DNA from: Diadophis punctatus similis
Taxonomy: Eukaryota > Chordata > Lepidosauria > Squamata > Dipsadidae
Assembly: GCA_023053685.1 (NCBI GenBank)
Contig: JALIGW010000002.1
Span: 41,919,720 to 41,983,719 of the forward strand
Direction: 5' to 3'
Length of the DNA: 64,000 nucleotides
Shown: positions 1 to 11,279 of the stretch, piece by piece
How the letters are laid out: each line of letters starts with the position of its first letter
Numbering within the stretch: the first letter of the stretch is position 1
The notes under the pieces: model-generated
Seen by the model: only the letters and a program-made list of their open reading frames with translations
Database searches by the model: none
Told to the model about the DNA's origin: nothing
Program-made: the position numbers and the translations under genes

Positions 1-411
1 AGGATAGTTATTGTAGTTAAGAGTTGTAGTTCCAAACTTTAGAAAGGGCAGACTATAATCAGAAAATTCTATAAGTACCTTTTCATTCATTCTCACAAAT
101 AAAAGAACCATCATTTTACAGAGAAGGACTGGAAATAAAAGATTGCTGGTAGGAAAACAAAAAGGTGAGGTCAATAAAATATTGTTTCTGTTACAAGCAA
201 GTAAGCTAACTATATATACAGCAAACTATTCCCTTAAATTAAATAAGAAGGACTTTGAACAAACCATGTTTTTAATTATTTATATACAATTCATTTCTAA
301 GGTTGTGCATGCTTTGAAAATGATTCAAAAGTGCTTCAGGCCTCACAGCTATTCATTAAAGCAGCCCTGTTAAAACTTTTTTTTTTAAAAAAATAGATAC
401 TGCTGCTTTAA

Positions 412-484
412 GGAACCCAGTCCTTTGGGAGTTGGGTGGCATATAAATTTAATAAATTAAATTAAATTAAATTACTTAATTAAA
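412..484 (+). mobile_element. L2-like LINE 3' tail fragment
   Basis: The stretch reads like the end of the L2-like LINE family seen more fully at 19.17-19.57 kb: a short 'ggagttgggtggcatataaa' motif followed by an A/T tail that has become a (TTAAA)n run. Only the last 70 or so bases are present, which fits 5' truncation during target-primed reverse transcription. The clade label is tentative. Confidence 0.5.
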
Positions 485-782
485 TGGGATTCATAACCAA
501 TAATACTTTTTCTCAGGCTGACCAGAAGTCTGGGGGGGGGGAGAGAATCTGGACTATTTTAATGAAATCTCAGAGCTGTAGAAAAAACAGTCCAGTAAAA
601 AAAAATCTCAGAAGAATGCTGAAGCAAATCATTGTGGCAAGAAAACTGCATGGTTGTGTCCATGTACAGTCACAAGCTAAATGTGAGGGCATCTTTTCTT
701 TCACTATAGTTTGTCAATTGAATCCCAGAATGAAATGAGACAAAGAGGTGGAATCAATTCGAACAATTTTAAGGAGGAAGTA

Positions 783-787
<5 letters not shown>

Positions 788-876
<89 letters not shown>
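788..876. repeat. (CT)n microsatellite, about 44 units
   Basis: An uninterrupted CT dinucleotide run of 89 bases. The Leu/Ser and Arg/Glu open frames read through it are artefacts of the repeat. It is flanked by ordinary unique sequence. Confidence 0.98.
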
Positions 877-879
<3 letters not shown>

Positions 880-1435
880 GTCAACCACTTCTCTTTGCTA
901 TTAGCTTTCACTACGTCAGGTGGAGGAGTAGGCCAGCATTTGGCACCAACCTTCATAACAAATTTATGCCACGTGCACTGAATCAGCATAACTACGCAGT
1001 TGCCAAAAGTCTATGTGTGAAATGAACTATTTCCATGAGAAGCTTAAAAGAGATTTTCAACTAATTTTCCACATCTGCATAGCAAACGAAGTTGTCATGG
1101 AGCATATTCTTTTCAAACTCCTGGTGAATATCTGTAAACAAAGAAACTGTCAAAAACTCAAGTGAGCTAAAGTTGGGGGCTGGGGATATTTTATATATTT
1201 AACTTTTATCAGTCAGGTGTGAGATACTGAGAAATCCTGTGTAAGCTTATTGAAAGTAAGCCTTACTAAATAAATTAACATTACCATATTGGCTTGTTCA
1301 TTTACTCATTGATACTCTCTTTTTTGTCTTTACCTTTTTTTTTAAACAGGCATCCATCTTTAAACCTATGTAATGTTTTCTAGCAGTGATAATTATAACA
1401 GAACCCTAAGGCTCTGTTTTAGGCCCAGTACTCTT

Positions 1436-1676
1436 CAGAGGTGGGTTCCTCCTGGTTTGGAACAGTTATATGGAACCGGTAGTAACTTGGCGGCCTGGGT
1501 CGGTAGAACCAGCAGCTACCCAGGCCTGCCACACCCCTGAACCGGCTCTCTCACTATCTTGTTTTTTGCTTCTGCACATGCACAGAAGCTGGATTTTTAG
1601 CACTGCGCATCTCCCACCCCCCGTGCGGCGCATCATGGAGCGAACCAGCAGTGAAGAAAACCAGAACCCATCCCTG
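1436..1676. mobile_element. Non-autonomous hAT MITE (GGTGGGTT-ended) inside CR1
   Basis: The element starts 'cagaggtgggttcctcctgg' and ends with the imperfect inverted copy '...aacccatccctg'. It is flanked on both sides by the perfect 8-bp duplication gtactctt (1428-1435 and 1677-1684), the hallmark length for hAT transposases. Removing the element and one duplication rejoins the CR1 reading frame. The inside holds a palindromic 'cttctgcacatgcacagaag' core shared with other MITEs in the window. There is no transposase coding. Confidence 0.9.
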
Positions 1677-2447
1677 GTACTCTTCAACATCTTCATCAAT
1701 GATTTCAATGAAGGGATAGATGGGAATTTGCAGATCACCAAGCTGGCAAGTATAGCTAACACTCCAGAAGATAAGCTTAAAATACAGAAGAATGTTGACA
1801 GACGTAAACATTGGGTGCTATCTAACAAAATGAAATCCAATGGTGAAAATGTAAGGTTCTACATTTAGGCAAGATAAACCAAATGCACAGGTATAGTATA
1901 GGTGGTACCGTGCTCAATAATAGTAATTGTGAGAAGGATCTTCATGTCCTAGTGGACAGTCATTTAAATATGAGCCAGCAGTGTGCTGCAGCTGCCAAAA
2001 AGCCAACACAGTTCTAGGCTGCATTAACAGAGGGATATAATCAAGATCATGTGAAGTGTTAATATCACTTTATAATGCCTTGGTAAGGCCACACTTGGAA
2101 TACTGCATCCAGTGTTGGTCACCATGATATAAAAAAGATGTTGAGATGCTGGAAAGAGTGCAGAGAAGAGCAACAAAGATGATTAGGGGACCGGAGGCTA
2201 AAACATATAAAGAATGGTTGCTGGAATTGGGTATGTCTAGTTTAATGAAAAGAAGGACTAGGGATGGCATGATAGCAGTGTTCCAATATCTCAGGGATTG
2301 CCACAAAGATGAGGGAGTCCAGCTATATTCCAAAGCACCTGAAGCAGGACAAGAAGGAATGGGTGAAAACTAATCAAGGAGAGAACCAACGTAGAACTAA
2401 GGAGAAATTTCCTGATAGTTAGAACAATCAATCAGTGGAACAACTTC

Positions 2448-2571
2448 CCTCCAGACGTTGTGTATGGTCCAACATTGGAAGTTTTTAAGAAGAGATTGGA
2501 CAACCATTGCCTCCAGAAGTTGTGTATGCTCCAGCACTGGAAGTTTTTAAGAAGAGATTGGACAACCATTT
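2448..2571 (+). repeat. 62-bp tandem duplication in the CR1 3' region
   Basis: Two adjacent copies (2448-2509 and 2510-2571) share the text 'ggaagtttttaagaagagat' and differ at a few positions, for example gttgtgtatggtccaacatt against gttgtgtatgctccagcact. A single CR1 normally has this segment once, so it is a local duplication that has since diverged. Confidence 0.85.
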
Positions 2572-2660
2572 GTCTGAAAAGGTATAGGGTTTCCTGCTTG
2601 AGGAGAGGGTTGGACTAGAAGACTTCCAAGGTCCCTTCCAACTCTGTTATTTTGTTATAA

Positions 2661-3168
2661 TACTAATTTAAAACATCCTTAAATTCCACCCAAAAACTGT
2701 TGTCAATTTGCTTTATTTTATTTGCTTAAACTTTTCAAACTGCATGACTTTGGATTAGTGCCATAAAGAAATGGGCAAAACTAGCATCAAATTTTGGCAT
2801 TAGCAAATTGAAAGTCAGGAGACAGACATATTAAAAAAATAAAAGTTTCTTACACTCATTAGTAACCAGAAAAAGATTAGTTCTTACTCCTTTTGGAATC
2901 TGTTACTGTACATGTGCTCTCAAGTAGCTCTAGATCAGACTGTAAATCTTACAGTTGTTCTTTACCTTTGACAACCAGAGCTAAGATGAAAACATCTTGG
3001 TTGCATGTGCTTAGAAAGGCATCTCTTTTGAATATTAAATGTTTGATTTATCATCCAGTGGCAAAATAGACTCATTACTGCTGGGGCGGTAGGCAGGGAG
3101 GAGTATTATCCACCCCAGATTTCTGCCTTCATCTGGTTGAGAGCAAAAGAAACAGTTAAAGTTTTAAA
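2661..3168. other. Unique non-coding sequence
   Basis: AT-rich sequence between the CR1 copy and a CA microsatellite. No open frame, RNA gene or recognisable repeat was seen. Confidence 0.5.
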
Positions 3169-3175
3169 ACACACA

Positions 3176-3230
<55 letters not shown>
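3169..3230. repeat. (CA)n microsatellite
   Basis: About 31 CA units with one AT interruption near 3181. Confidence 0.97.
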
Positions 3231-3232
<2 letters not shown>

Positions 3233-4157
3233 TTAACCTTTCTCTAACCCAATTTTTCACATGCTAAGTAATTAAGAACAGTACTTAATATGAAAAAAAT
3301 CTTCAAAGACACTCAGTGGTGAGTTTTCTTATCCTCTCAAAATAGATTTTTAAGAGTTTTCCTACCAGGAAATTCTGTCTGGTGCATAAAACAATGGAAT
3401 TTTCTGCCTGAATAGAAATGTAATTCATCCAAACTGTGGGCTCTGTTTCTGGCCCACAGTTTGGTGTATGTGGTCCACAGCCATATGTATTTCATGGATT
3501 TCTAATGAGATTCCCCCCAAAATTAATAGTTCTATAACTGTTTTTAATATAGCTGCAACTAAGTGTTCTACTAGGAACATATGAAAAAAGGGTTCTTTTT
3601 ATCTGTTTTCCAGTACTGTGCACATGGATGAGCCAGGGATAAACTCTAAGTATTTTAAATTGCTTATATCAAAAGCAACATCTTTGCTTTTAACTGAAGC
3701 ATGCATGCAACCATGTAAAAATCAGTTCATGGCACTTTTTTCTCTCTCTTTCATATGGGTTAACCATTTGGTTTTTTTGTACTGAGATTTCCAGTCTGAG
3801 CTGATCAAATGTAGGTTGTTGATATAACTGACCTCTTAGCCTAATATTATTCATACTAGAATTAATAATATTATAAAGTATTATTAAAATACTTTCAAGC
3901 AACTTTTTAGAAAGCAAGCATCTGTCAAGGCAATTTATAGAATGAAAGAAGGCAAACAGTTTAGAACCCGACTGCAGTAGTCTATAGCTTCCTTTTACGA
4001 TACACTTCTATGGTAGCACACATCTGCAACTCTTTAAAGCAGCCATGTCTTTTCCCAGGATTGCAAAACAGTTATGGAAGGCAAATATGCAACCCCAGTA
4101 AAGGATCACTCCAAAGCACCTTTTTTGGAATCATATACAAAGTTCTGAATGTATTTT
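3231..4157. other. Unique non-coding sequence
   Basis: AT-rich sequence with only short chance frames. I recognise no repeat or gene here. Confidence 0.45.
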
Positions 4158-4162
4158 ATTTA

Positions 4163-4387
4163 TGTTACGTACGGAGGTACGTAGTAAATTTGCATAGCCG
4201 CCGCTGATTGGCTGAAATAGCGGCGGCCGATTTAAATGCCTGTCACTGGCTGGCTGAGTTGCTGGGAAGCCCATAAAAGCAGTTTCTCTACGGCTTGCAG
4301 CCAGTTCCTGTTTCTACCTGCTCACTGGAAATAAAGTGCTGAACTGTTCTTCAGCTCGTCTCTCCTTTTCCGCGTGCTAATCCAACA
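4163..4387 (+). mobile_element. Probable solo LTR (225 bp)
   Basis: The block has LTR layout: it begins TGTTA and ends CCAACA (TG...CA with an inverted TGTT/AACA), flanked by the near-identical 5-bp sequences attta (4158-4162) and cttta (4388-4392). Within it, in order, are a 9-bp GC hairpin (4197-4205 with 4219-4227) enclosing an inverted CCAAT motif (attgg), a TATA-like 'cataaaagc' near 4272, and an AATAAA signal at 4330-4335 followed by a T-rich stretch. It is GC-richer than its surroundings. No internal retroelement genes adjoin it, so if real it is the product of LTR-LTR recombination. The family (Gypsy or ERV) cannot be told. Confidence 0.65.
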
Positions 4388-4392
4388 CTTTA

Positions 4393-5635
4393 CTTATCAC
4401 ATTTATGATATTACTTTATCTCATTTTTAAACCATCCATCTCCCTCACTATTATGGCAGTATTATGTTATGGTTTATTCTTTTCCCTTTTACTCATCTGG
4501 TGCACCTGTGTCACACCACACTACACACACACATACACTTTTCAAATGTTAGGTCCTCTTAATTCTTCTTTTCCCCCCACAACAAGTAACCCGGCTAAAA
4601 AAGTTTTAATTAGTACTAGCTGTACAAGAAACTTGAGAAAGTATATACAGCATGTATAAAACTATTATTATATTAATTCACCAACTGCTGAAATATCTTG
4701 TAGAAAAAACAATATTGGACTGCAACCCTTTGTAGCCACAATTATTTCAAGTGTTTTTCAACACTGTTCCAAATACACAAATTTCCCAAAATAAAAAGCC
4801 TATACAATTGAACCCAGTGTGTCCTTTACATGCTCAGACCATACATCTTACCTACTTTAATTGACTAGTGCATTTTCTTTCTCTCTCTGAAATATTGAAT
4901 ATCCATGTTGATTATCCAGTGCTGGCTTTGTGCTCTCTATCTTTATTTCTGGATGGCTTAAGTGAAAGCAACTGGCAAATTATTTCCTTATTCATTTATA
5001 GCAAGTGGCATAGTTAAAATCAATAATTAGAATGTTAAGTAAGAATAGAAACAGCAGATATGCTTCTGATCTATTTTCACTATAGCTTTGCAAAAATAAT
5101 CCAAGTAACATTTTGACTCAGTATTCAATACAGCATTCCTTAGGCTCCCTGTGAGTGAAGTTATTGGTGAAATTAATTATCCTGTTCCTAAGGGGAAAGA
5201 ATTGGTCACTTGGCACCTGCTGAATAATCAGTTGTTGAATCATGTTCCCTGTTGTCCTTTTGTCTATCTAAAGGCAATTTAGTGAGTAAATAACAAGGAA
5301 ATGGGAGAGAAAGTAGGTAAGAATGTTCAATATTAAATTTGATTAGTATCAATTGTCCTACTATTGCTTTCTTCCAGAATCGTTTTCAAATTTCCTGTCT
5401 AGCCTATGACTCTAGGATCTCCTGGGGTCTGCCTTCTAAGCTCTAACTAGATCTTAGCCTGTTCAGTAAAGGACAGGAAAGTTGATAACCTAGATAAAGT
5501 GAGCCCATGTGTTTTACACCACAGCAATATACACTATCCACAGAATCAATATTACAAGATCAGTTATAACTGCATCCCTTTAATAAAATGGATGTGTGAT
5601 AATCCCAAAGAATTAGTAACATGCACTTGGTAATA
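4393..5635. other. Unique non-coding sequence
   Basis: AT-rich DNA with short chance frames only. No repeat family was recognised. Confidence 0.45.
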
Positions 5636-5780
5636 GGATAGCACTAGCACTTAGACTTATATACCACTTTACAGTGCCTTACAGCCCTCTCTAATGATTT
5701 ACAGAGCATATTTCCCCCCAACAATCTGGGTCCTCATTTTACTGACCTCAGAAGGATGGAAGGCTGAGTCAACCTTGATA
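5636..5780 (-). mobile_element. Sauria-type SINE, 5'-truncated
   Basis: Minus-strand copy of the window's main SINE. The 3' part is present ('tagcacttagacttatatac' at the tail side, then 'ctgggtcctcattttactga' and 'gaaggatggaaggctgagtc'), while the tRNA-like head is missing. Sauria SINEs are tRNA-derived with a 3' end resembling BovB LINEs, whose enzymes are thought to move them. Confidence 0.88.
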
Positions 5781-5805
5781 GGAAGCATATTGTAGATTTT
5801 AAAAA

Positions 5806-6112
5806 AAATTTATTTAATTTGTATCCCATCTTTATTAATTCTACAAATAATTAAGATAAGAATAATATAAGAATCATAAATAAATAAATAAATTCAAGGT
5901 GGCAAGAATATCCAACATACTTTCCTGCTCTTATTTTGCTCACCACAACCACCCTGTGATGTGGGTTGGACTGAGATAAAGTGACTGGCCAGACACTCTG
6001 AGTGACAAAACTAGTCAGCCCGCTAGTTTTCATACCTAAGGCAGGGTTTGAATTCATGGTCTCCCACTTTCTAGCCTAGTGCCTTAACCACTAGGCCAAA
6101 CTGATAGATGTG
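5806..6112 (-). mobile_element. tRNA-derived MIR/CORE-like SINE
   Basis: Read on the minus strand it starts near 6112 with the tRNA-like head (a rearranged 'ggttaaggcactaggctaga'), passes through a 'tcagtccaacccacatcaca' type middle, and ends in a degenerate 'gggatacaaattaaataaa' tail near 5810. The same family recurs near 33.76 and 52.06 kb. Exact family naming is tentative. Confidence 0.65.
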
Positions 6113-7640
6113 TATCATCTATTCATCACTCAATGGCATCTATGCTTGACTTGCTGGAGCTTGCCTCAAATGCATTTTGGTTTAACATGTCGCACTGAGC
6201 TGCAGCTTCCCTTTATCACAGCTTATTAAAAAGCTATAATACCCTGGTTCACAAAGAATTATGAACTATAAATCATAATTGCACATCACAGTGGCTGGGT
6301 TCATGCAGTTTGCTAGGCAAATACCAAACTAAAAAAAAATCACAAACTCCAAGAAATAGTCAGCTTATATCTTGGTAAGATACATGCTTAAGTTTATTCT
6401 TGCTGATCAGAGAGACAGTGATCTGTATACTATAGTTCAAAAAAGCTTATGCCATAACAAATGTCCTAGTTACGGTTTAGAAAGGGTTTAAGTGCACTGG
6501 GAGTTGGGGACCCATTAAATTGATCCACCATTACTGATTGATGGTGGGTTTTTTTCCATTACCAGAACTTATAATTCTGTTAACCCTGGATAATATATCA
6601 AATTCAGAAATGATCTGGACAGTTGAAAGAATTTAAGTTTTCCTCTGTTGAACATATGGTTTGACTAAGGAATAGCAAAGGGGGGGAAATGGTCCCAACA
6701 TGATTGGGCATATGGCTAATAGCCAACATTAGTGACAGCAAAGAAACCATATATTGGTGAGATGATTGAGGTGATCCCTTGTCCAGTTTTGATGAATGAA
6801 GGAATGAGTGGCTGATGGTCAATTGGTATTTGTACTAGTTGCTTGAAGAGAGAAAGCCAAGAATTGGCTTCATGGCACCAGTAATTCATCTTGTAGGGAA
6901 GTCTGCAATTTCTAAATAATATCCTTGCATTTTATATGATCTTTTTTCAGAAATCCTTCCCACGGTTCATTATACCTTTCCTGCAGACTCACATTCACAT
7001 AACCTTTCTAACTGAACTCCCCTTCAATATTATACTTCGCAAATAGTCAGGAAGATTCCACAGATGTCCTTTCTATTGTTTTGGTGGAGTTATTTTTCTT
7101 GCTCAAAGGCAATCCATGAGACAAGACCATTATCTGTCCCACAAATAGAGATTTGTATCAGTCTCTGTAATTAATCAGATCCGGATGATTACCAGCCACC
7201 GGAGTAACAAAGATTGCTCTATGCTCTGTTGATATTATGAGAACAGAGTTTAAATGAGTGACTCTTCAAACTCAGCTCCATTTGTGTTCCATATTAATAA
7301 TGACCCCAATTGACTGAAAACAGAAGGGAAAAAAACAATTAAGTGTCATTACAAGGGTTCAGACAAAGATCCACTTAGAAAAATATCTCAGAAAATATTA
7401 TATTTCATAGAGTTTATCCCAGAATGAAGGAGCTACAGTTTGTATTTTTTTTCAATCCATTCTTTATATGTTTATTGAAAAAAAAGACTGGAGTTTAGTG
7501 GGCTTTCTATCAGGTGAATGAATCCAGAATTACAACTTCATTTAATAAAATTTAATCTCTTTTGCTCAAAAAAAAGCAGACAAAATGGAAAAAAGTTTTA
7601 TATCTTTTAATTAATCACACTGGTGTATATCATAAATCTA
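6113..7640. other. Unique non-coding sequence
   Basis: AT-rich DNA without recognisable repeats. The part around 7090-7330 is the most complex and is discussed as a possible conserved element. Confidence 0.4.
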
Positions 7641-7647
7641 CTTAGGT

Positions 7648-7731
7648 AGAATAGAATAGAATAGAATAGAATAGAATAGAATAGAATAGAATAGAATAGA
7701 ATAGAATAGAATAGAATAGAATAGAATAGAA
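7648..7731. repeat. (TAGAA)n pentanucleotide microsatellite
   Basis: About 17 nearly perfect AGAAT-type units at the LINE tail. Confidence 0.97.
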
Positions 7732-7880
7732 TTATTTATTGGCCAAGTGTGATTGGACACACAAGGAATTTGTCTTTGGTGCATATGCTCTCAGTGTACA
7801 TAAAATAAAAGATACATTTGTCAAGAATGGTTCATTATTTCAACAATTGCAATATAATGCATACTCTATGCATTTCTTAT
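7648..7880 (-). mobile_element. LINE 3' end with (AATAG)n tail
   Basis: The (TAGAA)n run at about 7648-7731 joins directly to 'ggccaagtgtgattggacac' and 'tttgtctttggtgcatatgc', text I recognise as the reverse complement of a snake LINE 3' end. Read on the minus strand it ends 'ccaataaataattctattct', an AATAAA-like end that runs into the pentanucleotide. The upstream limit of the fragment is not sharp. Snake CR1-type LINEs are known to seed such microsatellites. Confidence 0.7.
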
Positions 7881-8495
7881 TATTATGAGACAGTCAGACA
7901 CAGGGACACACACCCCTGTCAACATGTGAATATTGCAAGCTTGATATGGGATTGATTTAGCATGATTCAACATGGATCTCAGGAATGTTATCTACAATGC
8001 CATAGTAAAAATATAATAGGCCTTTGATTGTCTCCCTAAAATAACCTCTTTCACAGCTGTCATAATAAAAATATAATTTTTCTCGACCATCATGAATGCA
8101 AAGCAAGCCTTCAAAATGTTATAGAGTAATAATTCTCTTTACAAAATTATTTAATCCTAATGTTAACAAAAGTACTGTAAGTAGAATAGAAAGCCCATAT
8201 CTGAATTATTTAAAGAGAAACACCAAAATTGCATGCCCTACTTCATTGGAAGAGCTAACAAATAAGCTACTCTTAGCCTCAAGAAATACTTGTTACTTTT
8301 CTAAATCTCTGCAAGTCACACGTTATTTGCATAGAGAGCCTGGGGAATGACCTTGAAGGACAAGAGGAAGAACTGCTACCAAGATGATAAAAAGAAGCCC
8401 GTCTAATCTGTTCATTGCCTTAGTGGTGACTCTTCCTCCTGTCTTCAAGCTATCTATGCCTCTACATTATGAGATGATCCCAGCCAATCCTAGGC

Positions 8496-9014
8496 CAGTG
8501 ATGGCGAACCTATGGCACGCGTGCCACAGGTGGCACATGGAGCCATATCTGAGGGCACGTGAGGCGTTGCCCTATGTCAGCTCCAGCGCACATGTGTGTG
8601 CTGGCCAGCTGATTTTCGGCCTTCTTATCGGCCATTTTTTGCCGTCCCCAGGGTTCAGGAAAGCATTCTGAAGCCTGGGATAGTGAAAAATGGCCCAACG
8701 GCCCAACTGGAAGTTCATTTCCAAACTTCTGCTTGGCCCATTGGGCCATTTTTCACTCTTCCCTGGCTTCTGGAGGCTTTCCTGAACCCTGGAGAGAGCG
8801 AAAAACAACCCAACAGGCCTACCGGAAGTCCGGAGGCTTCAGTGAGGCCTGTGCGCATGCACGGGGGGGAGCGTAGGGGGATTGTGCGCATGCAGGGGGC
8901 AGCACACATGCACAGGGGGGGAGGGCATTGCATTATGGGTGTGGGGCACACGCGCACACACTATCTCGCATGCACCCTTTTGGCACCCGAGCAAAAAAAT
9001 GTTCGCCATCACTG
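8496..9014. mobile_element. Non-autonomous hAT element (GTGATGGCGAACC-ended, 519 bp)
   Basis: The left end 'cagtgatggcgaacctatgg' and right end '...gttcgccatcactg' are inverted. The element is flanked by the perfect 8-bp duplication tcctaggc (8488-8495 and 9015-9022). The subterminal part 'cacgcgtgccacaggtggca' is typical of this family. Inside, two arms around 8640-8700 and 8735-8800 (ccagggttcaggaaagc against gctttcctgaaccctgg) form an imperfect inverted repeat, followed by CA/GCATGCAC-rich, CpG-bearing sequence. Open frames across it are not transposase. It belongs with the copies at 41.2 and 55.7 kb. Confidence 0.93.
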
Positions 9015-9022
9015 TCCTAGGC

Positions 9023-9082
9023 CAATGTTTCCCAAATTTGGCAACTTTAAGATGTGTGGACTTCAACTCCCAACCAGCCATA
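9023..9082. mobile_element. hAT fold-back MITE fragment
   Basis: 'caatgtttcccaaatttggc' and 'gtggacttcaactccca' match the left half of the fold-back MITE at 61.48 kb. The right half is missing. It begins directly after the target duplication of the preceding hAT element. Confidence 0.7.
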
Positions 9083-10477
9083 CTCTACTTAGACATACTT
9101 TTTTATTACAGGAATGGCAATAGTCGGGAGTAAGAAGTCATTTGCAATGCTGCTGCCATCTTGTTACTGCCATTTATTCTTTCCTCTTTTTAAGATGTAT
9201 ACAAGTCATGGCTGTTCCAATGGCACAAGCATCTGGAGTGCAAACTTGTAATCCACATTCTCCAGCTTCTTCTTCTCTTCATTTACCAATTTTTGAGTAA
9301 TGAGCTTTGTCCCAAGAGGGGAGTTGTCATGGAAGAAGAGCCGAGAGGATCCAGTATATCTATCCCAAAGTGCTTGCCACAAGGTGCCAGAAGGCATTAT
9401 GGAGGCCTGGGATTTGGAGGACTGGACATAAGAGATGTTTCCAGTCAAGGACCTGTATTAATCAGAACAGCATTTGATTTTCAAAAGCTACTTAAGTGCT
9501 CCAGGCAAGGATTGTTCCTGTCCAGAACAGTATTTTATTTTCAAAAGCATATTGTTCAACTGTGTCCAAACAGAAACCCAACTAAAAGGATTATAAAACT
9601 ACATTAATTCCTTATATTTTTCACAGCACAGGGAATTTATAAAACCACACAGAAAAGTAATATCCCTTGTGTGATACTTCCTGTCAAACCCAGGTCAGAT
9701 GCGGAAAACAAAAATATTTAACATCTTCCCAAATTCTGATGACCTCTTTGTCCAATCCAAAACACTTTGTTACAGAGCAGTGAATGTAGAACAATGTAGA
9801 AAACAGAAGATAATGATAGCGATGATATTAATTTACTGCAGCACAACATACTTTTTGTTGTGAATGATAGTTTCAGTAAACTGATGGGTAAAATGTTTCT
9901 ACAAGAAAAAGAACTAGGAAATGTTAACACCAATCCACAAATATCAATCACCTTTTCCACTGCACTGGGGAAAAAAGAGAAGCACCATCAAAAAACAATT
10001 ATCACATAGTTTTAGTGATTGAAAAACAAAAGAAAGTAAAAAAAATCTGAATACAGATCACAGTTCTGACAAAGCTGACAAGTTTTCCTTATTGCTTGTC
10101 ACTTTTGAAGATTAAGATTCTTAGGGTACAATTAGGACTCAATTTCTGCATGTGTCAACTGTAAAACATGCAAATACTAAAAAAGTATTTTGAAGAGAAA
10201 TGAAAAATATCTCTGCAATTTTGGACATAGCCTAGTAGTTAATTCTCAGTGATTATTTAGTCAAATATCTTGGTTTGAGCTCCAATAGTACCCAACATTG
10301 CTGCAATTACCATGTATAATGTCCTAATCAAGGAAGAAGCAAAAATCAAACTTCAATTAATTAAATTAAATAGTTTGGAAAAAAAACATATCCTGATCTT
10401 GACTTCTTGGTAGGCATGTGGATGTCTGAAAAAGAAATCTGCTACCAAAGCATCATATCTCAACAGAATGCCCAGTT
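9083..10477. other. Unique non-coding sequence
   Basis: No gene or repeat recognised. The 104-codon frame near 9293-9607 has no protein family features I can name and is probably chance. Confidence 0.4.
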
Positions 10478-10478
10478 C

Positions 10479-10520
<42 letters not shown>

Positions 10521-10527
10521 AATAATT
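10478..10527. repeat. (CAA)n then (TAA)n microsatellite
   Basis: About 14 CAA units passing into AATAATAAT. Confidence 0.95.
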
Positions 10528-10899
10528 GAGACTGAAAGAAAAACAAAGTATTGGAAATAAGACTTAGAAGGGAAAAAGAGAAGTAGTGTTTTATCTAATC
10601 ATTTTCTTTTCAACAAATACATTGGGATATTTCACTGTCTTTCTTTTTAATCTGTGAAGGATGACAAGTTTATGTAGTAATTATGACAATGATAAGAAGA
10701 AAGGTATAACTAAAATCTCTCTTTAAATGGAAGACATTTAAAGCTATACATAAATAATAGAGGTAAAGTTTTTATCCTTATTGATACATTAAAAATATAA
10801 TTAGTAATCAAATCATTCAGAATAGCATACATCTTTAAAGTGGTAAATAAATGAAAAGTAATATGATATCAGATTGTACTTACATATACTTACATATGT

Positions 10900-11233
<334 letters not shown>

Positions 11234-11279
11234 ATAGATATATAAATATGAATATAATATATACATATTTTCAAATCAC

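Larger units (their letters stand above)
1405..2660 (+). mobile_element. CR1 LINE, 3' portion, decayed and interrupted by a MITE
   Basis: CR1 (chicken repeat 1) is a non-LTR retrotransposon. The translated sequence shows a reverse-transcriptase stretch (FNIFINDFNEG at about 1687-1719), then the C-terminal region including MLERVQRRATKMIRGPEAK near 2146. The 3' end shows the typical CR1 text 'ttggactagaagacttccaa' and a short ATTTTGTTAT tail. Several frameshifts and stops break the frame, and sequence between the RT motif and the C-terminal part appears deleted. A hAT MITE (1436-1676) sits inside the RT region, and a 62-bp tandem duplication lies in the 3' part. It is a dead copy. Confidence 0.88.

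Noticed and set aside
711..1025. Open frames of Leu/Ser and Arg/Glu repeats
   Set aside because: They read through the (CT)n run at 788-876 and have no other coding signal. The same applies at 10.9-11.3, 35.5-36.0, 43.8-44.1, 53.8-54.1 and 62.2-62.6 kb.
1466..1840. Frames across the MITE-CR1 junction
   Set aside because: Explained by the MITE plus the CR1 RT fragment.
8596..9123. 175-codon frame and its neighbours as a gene
   Set aside because: They lie inside a non-autonomous hAT element; the GC-rich inverted structure produces long frames on both strands and none has transposase motifs.
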